A stretch of DNA of 50,293 bases, from contig CALJTX010000017.1 in NCBI GenBank assembly GCA_937975705.1, forward strand, positions 1 through 50,293, in the 5' to 3' direction. Below, piece by piece: positions 9,201 through 16,285 of the stretch (the first letter of the stretch is position 1; each line of letters begins with the position of its first letter). The DNA is from an uncultured Flavobacteriia bacterium (GTDB lineage: Bacteria > Bacteroidota > Bacteroidia > Flavobacteriales_D > Crocinitomicaceae). The position numbers were made by a program, and so were the translations under genes. The notes beneath the pieces are model-generated. The model searched no databases, was not told the DNA's origin, and saw only the letters and a list, made by a program, of their open reading frames with translations.

Positions 9201-9388
9201 GATACCAAGGCAAGGGTAAGATAAAGCAACAAGCCCTCGAACCAAAAAGCATTGTAGATGCTGATTTTTGCAGCCTGAATACCGTGTATCGATTCTATGA
9301 AGGTGGCGGCGCCAATTGCTACCAAGAAGGCGATGAGTCCGACGCTCGCCCAGCGCATGGAAAAAAGTGAAGAGAGGAGTTTGTCCAT
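6203..9388 (-). CDS. ccsBA: Fused cytochrome c maturation protein CcsBA (ResB-ResC)
   Basis: The product is a 1061-residue membrane protein that moves heme across the membrane and ligates it to apocytochrome c (System II). The N-terminal ResB/CcsB half has hydrophobic segments at the start, a large periplasmic region (GQMVIREGTSSNFI onward), and another segment near 'LLMALAMILSLFAPVG'. The C-terminal CcsA half has about eight segments, the heme-handling WWD-type motif WGRYWGWDPKETWAL, and conserved histidines in TFVYHGIG, MIHVAI and VGLHSYAQG. A longer frame starts at 9457, but the Met at 9388 begins the normal MDKLLSSLFSMRWASVGLI sequence and lies 16 bases after a -7 box. The protein is fused, as is usual in Bacteroidota. 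It is the first gene of a two-gene unit with the pseudouridine synthase. Confidence 0.93.
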   Translation of the reverse strand: MDKLLSSLFSMRWASVGLIAFLVAIGAATFIESIHGIQAAKISIYNAFWFEGLLLYLTLALVSNIFRYKMFTREKIAMLSFHLSFIVILAGAAVTRYISFEGQMVIREGTSSNFIHTADPYVLINAQELTHKAAPTLQAWKTYLSEFNSNGFEYDTKVGKKNITLRYIDFKSDRLDSLQINQKFKESALELVTDGMRSNFLVENDVFMVGQTPFYYSSSRPNAPSQAPGIYLSQKDGKTWVYPSVPLKSLPMSEMQKVRASGQAPADSLFQNYPLNEWSEFASLTLYMVGGQQVVFKRHIPHAKKVLVKAAKKNTGKDYLTIELNDGKATKRVRLEGGKGQFPKPERFAMNGVVYQLEYGSIQKNIPFSVQCRDFRLDTYPGSKSPSSFESELTIEDARNNVKLNRRVFMNNVIDYDGYRFFQSSYQLDDPSTPENEEGTVLSVNHDSIGTNITYIGYLLMALAMILSLFAPVGRFAFLSEQLQKIKIKKAGLGLILLLLSSNIFAQHQHKTKPVHHEISTEHADELASLLVQDYEGRIVPFHTLADQLTRKLTHDNKYKDLNAVQFILSLHMYPSYWVSQPIIQVPRSLREPLKLKEFESIMSLSAKNSEFKWMAQYQEAHQKLESKRNEFDKKLIKLNEKYEVANNIFMWQFMRVIPAKNDPNNTWFVPLSMELGQKDTLSSKLFVNYLAAVHDGGQRHTFGEATDELKSFKRFQRKAGKAVAPSEGLVKLEISYNKMQIFKRAYQLYLLSGFLLLVVFFIGIFFRSETALNRLKWPKRILIALTIITFVYHGIGLGFRWAISGHAPWSNGYEAIVFIGWVTMIAGFLFAKKSQVVLAGAAVLAALMLWVTEMNLMDPEITPLVPVLKSYWLMIHVAIITGSYGFLGLACILGLINLKLYLLQSEKSAALVRLNIQEITYISEMTMTVGLYMLTIGTFLGGVWANESWGRYWGWDPKETWALVSVLVYAVILHFRMIPGLQGRFLFNALAFWGYSAILFTFFGVNFMLVGLHSYAQGEGLGQFPTWLIYLIIAFILLTTLAYLRHKSIEKKQKDALLNS

Positions 9389-9404
9389 CCGAGGAATTTT
9401 TCCA

Positions 9405-9412
9405 CAAAAATA
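9405..9412 (-). promoter_or_regulatory. ccsBA promoter, -7 box TATTTTTG
   Basis: The - strand reads TATTTTTG, an exact TAnnTTTG match, 16 bases before the ATG at 9388. The -33 element is not clear. It lies inside the longer open frame, which argues for the shorter start. Confidence 0.5.
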
Positions 9413-9463
9413 GCCAATGTATGCGCAACATTCATCTAAAGCCCTTAATCTTGTCAAAAAAAG

Positions 9464-10408
9464 ATGTTGCGCTATTGTTTTACCATTTTATGTTGCTGTT
9501 TATTTGCCTTTGTGAAGGGCTGGAGTCAGCCAATTGCCCACCAAATCAAAGTAGAAGGCGGAGAGGTTTTGCGCTTTTCACTTCCTTTTGAAAAAAGTGA
9601 GCGCATTGTAGATGTCTATATTCCAAAAGGTGTTCAGGGACAGAAGCATGTCAAGACGCTTTATCTCCACGATGGTCAGATGCTTTTTGACAGTACCCAA
9701 ACTTGGAATAAAAAGGAATGGAAAATCGACGAGGTGGTATCTACAACCTTAGCCCGATATACGCACGATCCATTTATTGTAGTGGGCATTCACAACGACC
9801 CGCCCAATCGTTATGCTGAATTTTTCCCACAGGCTGTAGCTGACTATATGCCAGAATCTTACCGCAACTTGCTGATGGAAAAACTCTGGAATGGTGAACT
9901 GAAGGCCAATGCTTATCTGCGTTGGATTGAAGAAACATTGGTTCCGTTTGTGGAGGATGAATTCAATGTCGGCAAAAAAACTCAAGATCGGATGGTAATG
10001 GGTTCGAGTATGGGCGGGCTTATTTCGCTCTATGCGCTTTGTGAAAAACCAAAGTTGTTTGGCGGAGTAGCTTGTTTGTCTATCCATACACCCATGATCA
10101 ATTATGGTATGTTCGAGGAGGGAATGGTTGACGCATTAGTAGTGCCATTCAATATCTACCTCGAAACAAAACTCAAAGCAGACCGCAAACATTATTTGTA
10201 TGTAGACCGTGGTACAGAAACTTTGGATGCTTCTTATGAACCCTATCACAACCTCTTGCTCAAGACTTTAGCCAGTGTTGGTTACGATGCAAATAACCCG
10301 CGTTTCTTGGAAGCCATCGTGCAGGGGACGGGTCATGACGAAGGCGCATGGGCAGCGAGATGGCATGTACCATTATTATTTATGATTGCGCGCAACAATT
10401 CCCGATAG
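9464..10408 (+). CDS. Secreted esterase, EsteraseD/Fes-like alpha/beta hydrolase
   Basis: This 314-residue protein has an N-terminal signal peptide (MLRYCFTILCCCLFAFVKG) and an alpha/beta hydrolase domain of the PF00756 esterase family. Visible signs are VYIPKGVQGQKHVKTLYLHDGQMLFD, the nucleophile elbow MGSSMGG with Ser182, and a C-terminal GTGHDEGAW that supplies the probable catalytic His. Relatives hydrolyse siderophores, feruloyl or acetyl esters, or act on S-formylglutathione; the substrate here is unknown. It probably works in the periplasm, since no lipobox or T9SS tail is present. A near-consensus TAATCTTG box lies 10 bases before the start. The next gene has its own -7 box. Confidence 0.85.
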   Translation: MLRYCFTILCCCLFAFVKGWSQPIAHQIKVEGGEVLRFSLPFEKSERIVDVYIPKGVQGQKHVKTLYLHDGQMLFDSTQTWNKKEWKIDEVVSTTLARYTHDPFIVVGIHNDPPNRYAEFFPQAVADYMPESYRNLLMEKLWNGELKANAYLRWIEETLVPFVEDEFNVGKKTQDRMVMGSSMGGLISLYALCEKPKLFGGVACLSIHTPMINYGMFEEGMVDALVVPFNIYLETKLKADRKHYLYVDRGTETLDASYEPYHNLLLKTLASVGYDANNPRFLEAIVQGTGHDEGAWAARWHVPLLFMIARNNSR

Positions 10409-10413
10409 TTTTC

Positions 10414-10421
10414 TACATTTG
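10414..10421 (+). promoter_or_regulatory. Saccharopine dehydrogenase promoter, -7 box TACATTTG
   Basis: This is an exact TAnnTTTG match 16 bases before the ATG at 10438. The nearest upstream TTG is 25 bases away, longer than usual, so only the -7 part is convincing. Confidence 0.45.
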
Positions 10422-10437
10422 CTTTACTCAATCAAGC

Positions 10438-11772
10438 ATGAAAAAAATCTTATTATTCGGTGCAGGTTTGTCGGCCTCCACCCTGATCAAATACTTACTA
10501 GACCACAGTAGCGCTGAATCTTGGCATTTAGATGTCGTCGATCAAAATCTTGAGCTCACTTTGGCTAAATTGGCTGGGCATCCGAACGCGACAGCGCATT
10601 CCTTCAATGCCCTAGATCCCGAGCAAAGGCGTCCTTACATTGCGCAAGCCGATTTAGTGATTTCAATGCTGCCGGCTGTTTATCATGTAGAGGTGGCTAA
10701 GGATTGCATCGCGCTCCAAAAACACCTCATTACGCCTTCTTATATTTCGGCAGACATGCGTGCTTTAGATGCGCAGGCCAAAGCCGCCGGAATTGTCATC
10801 ATGAATGAAATTGGCGTAGATCCTGGCATAGATCACATGAGCGCCATGCGCATTTTAGATCACATCAAAGCAATTGGCGGCGAACTCGAATCTTTTAAAT
10901 CCTATTGTGGTGGTTTGATTGCACCGGTTTCCGATACCAACCCTTGGCATTACAAATTCACCTGGAATCCGAGAAACGTAGTACTTGCCGGCCAAGGCTC
11001 TGCAGCTTGTTACCGTGAAATGAACGAACTCAAGTACTTGCCGTATCACCGTTTGTTTCAGCGTCTCGATCATATTGCAATTGAAGGTTATGGCCAATTT
11101 GAAGGCTACGTCAACAGAGATTCACTAAATTATTTGGAAACGTATCATATCCAAGACGTGCCAACCATTTTTCGCGGCACCTTGCGCAGACCACCTTATT
11201 GCGAAGCCTGGGATGTATTTGTTCAGCTCGGCATGACTGACGACGCTTATGTAATGAAAGGTTCGGCTCAGCTTACCCCGCGTCAGTTTCTCAATGCTTT
11301 TTTACCTTTTCAAACAGGTGTGAGCGTCGAGGAGAAGTTTATGAATTTAGTGGGCCAGCGCCAAGACCTCTACGAGTTATTTGATTTTTTAGGTCTTTTC
11401 AGCGATCAAGAAGCTTTTGGAATTGAAAATGCAAGCCCAGCTGTCTTGTTGCAAAAAATACTTGTTGAAAAATGGCAACTTTCTCCTGGCGACAAAGACA
11501 TGATTGTCATGTATCACGAGCTCATCTACACAAAAAACAACAACCGTTTTGTCGTCACCAGTTCTTTGGTAGTAGAAGGGCAGGATGAGCGCTACACAGC
11601 GATGTCGAATACAGTAGGTTTGCCTGTAGCAATTGCTGCCAAACTGATCCTCAACAACACTATCCTTGAACGCGGCGTTACCTTACCTGTGAGTCAAGAA
11701 ATATATGCGCCAATTCTCACCGAACTCGAGCAATTTGGCATTACCTTTAATGAATCAGAAAAACAAATCTAA
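10438..11772 (+). CDS. Saccharopine dehydrogenase family oxidoreductase
   Basis: The 444-residue cytoplasmic enzyme opens with a Rossmann nucleotide-binding motif (KKILLFGAGLSASTLIKYLL). It also has the family's substrate-domain signature around NEIGVDPGIDHMSAM. It is expected to convert saccharopine to or from glutamate plus aminoadipate semialdehyde with NAD(P), a step of lysine degradation, although some family members act on carboxynorspermidine. The length and the late SSLVVEGQDERYTAMSNTVGLP segment fit the Lys9-type enzyme. A longer frame begins at 10348, but it overlaps the esterase gene; the Met at 10438 matches the family start and follows a -7 box. The next gene begins at the very next base after the stop. 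Confidence 0.88.
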   Translation: MKKILLFGAGLSASTLIKYLLDHSSAESWHLDVVDQNLELTLAKLAGHPNATAHSFNALDPEQRRPYIAQADLVISMLPAVYHVEVAKDCIALQKHLITPSYISADMRALDAQAKAAGIVIMNEIGVDPGIDHMSAMRILDHIKAIGGELESFKSYCGGLIAPVSDTNPWHYKFTWNPRNVVLAGQGSAACYREMNELKYLPYHRLFQRLDHIAIEGYGQFEGYVNRDSLNYLETYHIQDVPTIFRGTLRRPPYCEAWDVFVQLGMTDDAYVMKGSAQLTPRQFLNAFLPFQTGVSVEEKFMNLVGQRQDLYELFDFLGLFSDQEAFGIENASPAVLLQKILVEKWQLSPGDKDMIVMYHELIYTKNNNRFVVTSSLVVEGQDERYTAMSNTVGLPVAIAAKLILNNTILERGVTLPVSQEIYAPILTELEQFGITFNESEKQI

Positions 11773-12078
11773 ATGGAGAACCAAGAGAACCAAATGAATA
11801 TCGAATTATCCGAAGAAATCGCCTTAGGAGTTTATTCTAATTTAGCCATCATCACACATTCACCCGCTGAGGTCGTTTGTGATTTTGTGCAATTGATGCC
11901 GGGTATGCCTAAAGGTAAAGTACGCTCTAGAGTACTCATGACGCCGCAAAACGCAAAGCGATTTTTACAAGCATTGGCAGAAAACATCGAGAAATACGAG
12001 CAAAACTTTGGCGCAATTGATGAGCCGCAAGCAGGTTTTCCTCCGATGAATTTCGGCACGCCAAGCACTATGGCCTAA
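11773..12078 (+). CDS. DUF3467 domain protein
   Basis: This 101-residue soluble protein is widespread in Bacteroidota and has no known biochemical role. Recognisable parts are the ALGVYSNLAIITHSPAEVVC core, DFVQLMPGMPKGKVRSRVLM, and the segment TPQNAKRFLQALAENIEKYE. These fit the DUF3467 family, whose members sometimes sit near transcription genes. The ATG starts immediately after the stop of the saccharopine dehydrogenase with no spacer, so translation is probably coupled by ribosome re-initiation. A glycosyltransferase gene follows 7 bases later in the same unit. Confidence 0.85.
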   Translation: MENQENQMNIELSEEIALGVYSNLAIITHSPAEVVCDFVQLMPGMPKGKVRSRVLMTPQNAKRFLQALAENIEKYEQNFGAIDEPQAGFPPMNFGTPSTMA

Positions 12079-12085
12079 ACAAGCT

Positions 12086-12997
12086 ATGTGGACGCTCAGC
12101 GTTTGCATTCCAATTTATAATTCCGACGTGCGTGCGTTGGTCAAGGACCTGTGCACGCAAATCGACCAGCTCGGCACATCCCAAATCGACATCGTTCTGA
12201 TCGACGACGCCTCAGAACAGCAATTTGTAGATCTCAATCAAGCTCCAAATCCCAAGGTACACTACATTGGATTAAAAGAAAATATCGGCCGCTCAAAGAT
12301 CCGCAATACTTTTTTGCAGCATACTCAAGCCGACTACTTATTGTTTATAGATGGTGACAGCACCATTCGAGATCCTCAATTTTTAGAAAAGTACTTTTTA
12401 TATTTGGCCGCACGGCCTATTGAAGTGCTTGTTGGCGCCAGTGTATATCAACACAACAAGCCCCCGCGCGCACAGCGCCTGCGCTGGAAATACTCAACTC
12501 AAAGAGAGAGCTTGAATTTTGGGCAGCGCTCCCACGCGGAACACGCAGGTTTCAAGACCAATAATTTTGTGATTCACCGCGATATCCTCGCACGATTTTT
12601 ATTCGACGAGCGTTTAATTAGTTATGGTCATGAGGATACACTTTTGGGTCTTCAGCTTTCGACCAATGGGGTTGTGGTAGCACACATCGATAATCCGGTT
12701 TGGAATTTAAAGCTGGATACCAACGCCGAATTTTTGATCAAAACAGACAGCGCCTTAATAAACTTATTGTGGCTTCAAAATAGGTATCCGGGTCTTCCTG
12801 TTCAAGGCAAAATTCGCTTGCTGCGGCTATATTCAGCGCTAAAGAAGAACACCTTATCAAAATACACATTGAAATTCCTGCTTTTGTCGCTACCCATACT
12901 CAGACTTCTTTTAAAGTCTGGTTTTGCTCCGCTTTTTATATTTGATGTGTATCGCTTGCTCCGCTTGCACCAACTAGACAAAGACACGGCGCACTAG
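12086..12997 (+). CDS. Glycosyltransferase family 2 (GT-A fold)
   Basis: The protein has 303 residues. The N-terminus (TLSVCIPIYNSDVRALVKDL) and the segment DIVLIDDASEQ are the nucleotide-sugar-binding part of GT2 enzymes, and LLFIDGDST holds the metal-binding DxD. GHEDTLLG resembles the catalytic ED motif. A hydrophobic C-terminal stretch (about residues 265-290) may attach it to the membrane. Donor and acceptor are unknown; surface polysaccharide or protein glycan synthesis is likely. It ends a co-directional set with the dehydrogenase and DUF3467 genes. Its last 24 bases overlap the 3' end of the convergent GT4 gene. Confidence 0.88.
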   Translation: MWTLSVCIPIYNSDVRALVKDLCTQIDQLGTSQIDIVLIDDASEQQFVDLNQAPNPKVHYIGLKENIGRSKIRNTFLQHTQADYLLFIDGDSTIRDPQFLEKYFLYLAARPIEVLVGASVYQHNKPPRAQRLRWKYSTQRESLNFGQRSHAEHAGFKTNNFVIHRDILARFLFDERLISYGHEDTLLGLQLSTNGVVVAHIDNPVWNLKLDTNAEFLIKTDSALINLLWLQNRYPGLPVQGKIRLLRLYSALKKNTLSKYTLKFLLLSLPILRLLLKSGFAPLFIFDVYRLLRLHQLDKDTAH

Positions 12998-14098
12998 TTC
13001 AATTAAAACTTGCTTGTCGGTATCCCAGTGTTCACTTTCGGCTGCTTTCTGACAATTAGATTGATATACCGCCATGCGTTCTGGGTCTGCTATTAAGGCA
13101 TTTATATTTTCAGCAATTTGTTGGGGCGTTACCTCTGATATAATCACACCGCAGTTGTGTTTGTTTACCAAAGTTTCTATTTCGATGAGTGAACTCGCTA
13201 CGATAGGTGTGCCAGCTTGTATGTAATCGAAAACTTTATTGGGGAGTGCAAGTGCGTAATTCAGACTGAGCGGTTTGTCTAGTGCCAAACCGAGATCAGC
13301 TGCTGCGGTGTACTTGAGCAGTTCATGATAAGGAACCCTTCCGACCAATCGAACGCGCTCTTGAAGTTGCATTTGCTTCACCATCGCTTTGATACTTGGC
13401 ATTACGTCGCCGTCACCAACTAAGAACAATACGGCGTTCGGAATTAGCGCCATCGCCAGCACGGCCTCCTCTACACCCCTTTGCACATTAAGACCACTGC
13501 CTTGAATGATGAGCATGGTTTGCGCGTCGGTGAGCCCAAGAAAAGATTTTGGATGGGGTTCTAGGTTTTCAATGCGCATCGGGACGTTTCGAACCACATG
13601 CGCACGCACTTTATATTTCTGTTCGAATATACGAGCGATAGAAGCATTGACGGTAATCAGTTCTCCGACCCGAGGAAGCATCCACCTTTCTAATCGGATC
13701 CAGCAATTTTGAACCAGTGGTCTGCTCACGAGCTCCGGGACCTCTGTGAAAAGCTCGTGGCTATCATATATAATAGGTTTGCGTTTGAGGCGGCTTGCCA
13801 AATAGGCTGCGGGTAGGGTATCTAGGTCGTTGGCAAAAATAAAATCAAATTTTTGAAACACTAAAATCAAAAACAACCGCACATTGAGGGCAGCGTAAAA
13901 AAAGGGTCCTTTTTCAAAGGAGAGTTGTAGCCGCTTTACATTGTAACTGCGCTGTGGCATTGGAGGGCTGCTTTTTCTCTTGCGTCCGAACAGAAATATT
14001 TGAAAACCAAGCGCTTCTAAAACCGAACAAGTTCTGTGAACGCGGTTGTCCGTGGCGAGGTCGCTCGAGACGGTCATGTAAACTCTTTTTTGGCGCAT
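12974..14098 (-). CDS. Glycosyltransferase family 4 (GT-B fold)
   Basis: This 374-residue enzyme begins MRQKRVYMTVSSDLATDNRV, the typical N-terminal Rossmann start of Bacteroidota GT4 enzymes. The donor-binding half has GRVPYHELLKYTAAADLGLA and then the NKVFDYIQAGTPIVAS segment that usually contacts the nucleotide sugar. Substrate is unknown. An open frame extends to 14224, but its extra 42 residues are unlike the family, and the TACTTTTG box at 14104-14111 lies only 5 bases before the chosen ATG. That suggests a leaderless or nearly leaderless transcript. It converges on, and overlaps by 24 bases, the GT2 gene, so the two are not one operon. Confidence 0.87.
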   Translation of the reverse strand: MRQKRVYMTVSSDLATDNRVHRTCSVLEALGFQIFLFGRKRKSSPPMPQRSYNVKRLQLSFEKGPFFYAALNVRLFLILVFQKFDFIFANDLDTLPAAYLASRLKRKPIIYDSHELFTEVPELVSRPLVQNCWIRLERWMLPRVGELITVNASIARIFEQKYKVRAHVVRNVPMRIENLEPHPKSFLGLTDAQTMLIIQGSGLNVQRGVEEAVLAMALIPNAVLFLVGDGDVMPSIKAMVKQMQLQERVRLVGRVPYHELLKYTAAADLGLALDKPLSLNYALALPNKVFDYIQAGTPIVASSLIEIETLVNKHNCGVIISEVTPQQIAENINALIADPERMAVYQSNCQKAAESEHWDTDKQVLIELVRRVFV

Positions 14099-14103
14099 TG
14101 AAA

Positions 14104-14111
14104 CAAAAGTA
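14104..14111 (-). promoter_or_regulatory. GT4 promoter, -7 box TACTTTTG
   Basis: This is an exact TAnnTTTG match on the - strand, ending 5 bases before the ATG at 14098. A TTTG lies 24 bases further upstream, which is long for the -33 spacing. If real, transcription starts at or within a few bases of the start codon. Confidence 0.45.
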
Positions 14112-14185
14112 ACGATTTCCCGTATGCGATGCCTGCAAATGAAAAAGAGCCACAGAATAGTTTGTATAAATTTTTTCAAAAACTC

Positions 14186-14215
14186 TTTGTGATAAAAAAA
14201 AGTTTTGTACATTTG
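14186..14215 (+). promoter_or_regulatory. Main promoter of the tRNA-tuf-rpo operon
   Basis: TTTG (14186-14189), an 18-base spacer and TACATTTG (14208-14215) match both halves of the Bacteroidota promoter consensus. The expected start of transcription is near 14222, giving a leader of about 65 bases before the first tRNA. It is one of the two best promoters in the window, in keeping with the highly expressed genes downstream. Confidence 0.75.
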
Positions 14216-14288
14216 CAATCCCAAAACGCAGGTTTAGGGTTACGTTCTTTTAACATTTTAAGAATATCCAACATTCAAAACAATACAA

Positions 14289-14365
14289 GCCGATGTAGCT
14301 CAGTTGGCCAGAGCAGCTGATTTGTAATCAGCTGGTCGGGGGTTCGAATCCCTCCATCGGCTCCA
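14289..14365 (+). tRNA. tRNA-Thr (anticodon TGT)
   Basis: The acceptor stem GCCGATG pairs with CATCGGC. The anticodon stem GCTGA/TCAGC encloses TTTGTAA, giving anticodon TGT. The T-loop is TTCGAAT. The discriminator T is followed by CCA in the DNA (14363-14365), so CCA may be encoded. It is the first gene of the operon. Confidence 0.95.
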
Positions 14366-14369
14366 TGTT

Positions 14370-14452
14370 GGGGAGATACTCAAGCGGCCAACGAGGGCAG
14401 ACTGTAAATCTGCTGGTGTACACCTTCGCAGGTTCGAATCCTGCTCCCCCCA
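14370..14452 (+). tRNA. tRNA-Tyr (anticodon GTA)
   Basis: This is a class II tRNA of 83 bases with a long variable arm. The anticodon stem GCAGA/TCTGC encloses CTGTAAA, giving anticodon GTA. The T-stem GCAGG/CCTGC and D-stem CTC/GAG fix the register. The acceptor stem GGGGAGA faces TCCCCCC, leaving one A-C mismatch at pair 5:68. CCA is not encoded. Confidence 0.93.
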
Positions 14453-14467
14453 CAGGAAAAGCAAAAA

Positions 14468-14540
14468 GCGGGAGTAGCTCAGTTGGTAGAGCGTCAGCCT
14501 TCCAAGCTGAACGTCGCGAGTTCGAATCTCGTCTCCCGCT
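14468..14540 (+). tRNA. tRNA-Gly (anticodon TCC)
   Basis: The acceptor stem GCGGGAG pairs with CTCCCGC. The anticodon stem TCAGC/GCTGA encloses anticodon TCC. The T-loop is TTCGAAT. It is 73 bases long without CCA. Confidence 0.95.
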
Positions 14541-14555
14541 CACTTTTCGTAGAGC

Positions 14556-14627
14556 GCCGGTGTAGCTCAGGGGTAGAGCGCTTCCTTGGTAAGGAAGAGG
14601 TCACGAGTTCAATTCTCGTCATTGGCT
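14556..14627 (+). tRNA. tRNA-Thr (anticodon GGT)
   Basis: The acceptor stem GCCGGTG pairs with CATTGGC through two G-T wobbles. The anticodon stem CTTCC/GGAAG encloses TTGGTAA, giving anticodon GGT. It is 72 bases long, and CCA is not encoded. With the TGT tRNA at 14289 this gives two threonine isoacceptors in one transcript. Confidence 0.94.
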
Positions 14628-14719
14628 CAATGTAAAATTGCATTTAAGTCCGTTTCGCGCTGCGTCTCGGACCTTTATGATAGATAAGTATATTATTAAC
14701 TAAGTAACAAATACACAAA

Positions 14720-15907
14720 ATGGCTAAGGAAAATTTTGACCGTTCCAAACCACACGTCAACATCGGTACCATCGGACACGTTGACCACGGTAAGACTACG
14801 TTGACTGCTGCAATTTCTAGCGTTCTTTCAAGCAAAGGATTGGCTCAGGCTCGTGACTTCTCCTCAATTGACAACGCTCCAGAAGAGAAAGAGCGTGGTA
14901 TTACCATCAACACCTCACACATTGAGTACGAAACTGCTAACCGTCACTACGCGCACGTTGACTGTCCAGGTCACGCCGACTACGTAAAGAACATGGTTAC
15001 GGGTGCTGCCCAAATGGACGGTGCTATCCTCGTTGTAGCTGCAACAGACGGACCAATGCCACAAACTCGTGAGCACATCCTTCTTGGTCGCCAGGTAGGT
15101 GTTCCTCGCATGGTTGTCTTCATGAACAAAGTGGACATGGTAGACGACGTTGAATTATTAGAATTAGTTGAAATGGAAGTACGTGAATTGCTTTCTTTCT
15201 ACAAATATGACGGTGACAACGCTCCTGTTATTCAAGGTTCTGCACTTGGTGCTTTGAACGCTGAACCACAGTGGGTTGCGAAAATCGAAGAATTGATGGA
15301 CGCAGTTGATACCTACATCGAATTGCCTCCACGTGATGTTGACAAGCCTTTCTTGATGCCAGTTGAAGACGTATTTACGATCACAGGTCGTGGTACAGTT
15401 GCAACAGGTCGTATCGAAACAGGTGTAATCAACTCTGGTGAGCCAGTTGAGATCCTTGGTATGGGTGAAGTTAAATTGACTTCTACTGTAACAGGTGTTG
15501 AGATGTTCCGCAAAATCCTTGACCGTGGTGAAGCTGGTGACAACGTTGGTTTGTTACTTCGCGGTATTGAAAAATCACAAATCAAGCGTGGAATGGTTAT
15601 CTGTAAACCAGGTTCAACTACACCACACATCGAATTCAAAGCTGAGATCTACGTATTGAAGAAAGAAGAAGGTGGTCGCCACACTCCTTTCCACAACAAA
15701 TACCGTCCTCAGTTCTATTTCCGTACAACTGACGTAACTGGTGAGATCTTCCTTAGCGATGGTCGCGAGATGGTTATGCCAGGTGACAACGTATCTATTA
15801 ATGTTAAGTTGATCGTACCAGTTGCGATGGACAAAGGTCTCCGTTTCGCAATCCGCGAAGGTGGTCGTACAGTAGGTGCGGGTCAGGTTACTGAAATCGT
15901 AGCTTAA
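14720..15907 (+). CDS. tuf: Translation elongation factor Tu
   Basis: This 395-residue GTPase delivers aminoacyl-tRNA to the ribosome. The G1 loop GHVDHGKTT is at residues 19-27, followed by DCPGHADYV (G3) and NKVDMVD (G4). Domains 2 and 3 end in the conserved FAIREGGRTVGAGQVTEI. Length and sequence are those of a bacterial EF-Tu. Codon use is strongly biased, as expected for one of the cell's most abundant proteins. It lies between two groups of tRNA genes, so its mRNA must be freed by tRNA processing on both sides. A hairpin terminator follows at 15931. Confidence 0.98.
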   Translation: MAKENFDRSKPHVNIGTIGHVDHGKTTLTAAISSVLSSKGLAQARDFSSIDNAPEEKERGITINTSHIEYETANRHYAHVDCPGHADYVKNMVTGAAQMDGAILVVAATDGPMPQTREHILLGRQVGVPRMVVFMNKVDMVDDVELLELVEMEVRELLSFYKYDGDNAPVIQGSALGALNAEPQWVAKIEELMDAVDTYIELPPRDVDKPFLMPVEDVFTITGRGTVATGRIETGVINSGEPVEILGMGEVKLTSTVTGVEMFRKILDRGEAGDNVGLLLRGIEKSQIKRGMVICKPGSTTPHIEFKAEIYVLKKEEGGRHTPFHNKYRPQFYFRTTDVTGEIFLSDGREMVMPGDNVSINVKLIVPVAMDKGLRFAIREGGRTVGAGQVTEIVA

Positions 15908-15930
15908 GATTCTACCAAAAGTAAAAAACA

Positions 15931-15955
15931 AGGGGAGTTAACAGCTCCCCTTTTT
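15931..15955 (+). terminator. Terminator or attenuator after tuf
   Basis: AGGGGAG (15931-15937) and CTCCCCT (15945-15951) form a 7-bp stem with a 7-base loop, followed by a run of five T. tRNA-Trp starts 3 bases later with no separate promoter visible, so termination is probably partial. Confidence 0.7.
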
Positions 15956-15957
15956 AA

Positions 15958-16030
15958 ACGGGTGTAGCTCAGCTGGTAGAGTGGTGGTTTCCAAAACCAT
16001 TGGTCGTGGGTTCGAATCCTACCGCCCGTG
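15958..16030 (+). tRNA. tRNA-Trp (anticodon CCA)
   Basis: The acceptor stem ACGGGTG pairs with CGCCCGT. The anticodon stem GTGGT/ACCAT encloses TTCCAAA, giving anticodon CCA. The T-stem is GTGGG/CCTAC and the discriminator is G, as usual for tRNA-Trp. The tuf-trnW-secE order is typical of bacteria. Confidence 0.96.
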
Positions 16031-16050
16031 CACAATTTAAATAACTGTTC

Positions 16051-16272
16051 GTGTTAAAATTAAGATCATACATCATCGACATCTACAACGAGATGGTTCA
16101 TCAAGTAACCTGGCCTACATGGAAAGAGTTACAAAATAACACTATCCTTGTAGTCGTAGCATCTTTGCTTATATCCCTAGTTATCTTTGCCATGGACTTT
16201 ACTTTCGGTATTACCGGAGAAGAAGGTTCTTTATGGAAAGGTGTGCTTGGCTTTATCTACGGATCTTTCTAA
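16051..16272 (+). CDS. secE: Preprotein translocase subunit SecE
   Basis: This 73-residue, single-span inner-membrane protein clamps the SecY channel of the Sec export system. The conserved motif EMVHQVTWPTWKEL (residues 14-27) comes before one hydrophobic span (NTILVVVASLLISLVIFAMD), the normal short SecE layout. The first codon is GTG at 16051; no ATG lies at a suitable place in this frame. nusG follows 13 bases later. Confidence 0.95.
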   Translation: MLKLRSYIIDIYNEMVHQVTWPTWKELQNNTILVVVASLLISLVIFAMDFTFGITGEEGSLWKGVLGFIYGSF

Positions 16273-16285
16273 ACACAAAACAAGA

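Noticed and set aside
9389..9457. Longer N-terminus for CcsBA
   Set aside because: The extra 23 residues are unlike the family and contain the -7 box of the gene.
14646..14675. Hairpin AAGTCCG ... CGGACCTT between the last tRNA-Thr and tuf
   Set aside because: The stem is short with a bulge and only three T's follow. It is more likely chance or a processing aid than a terminator.
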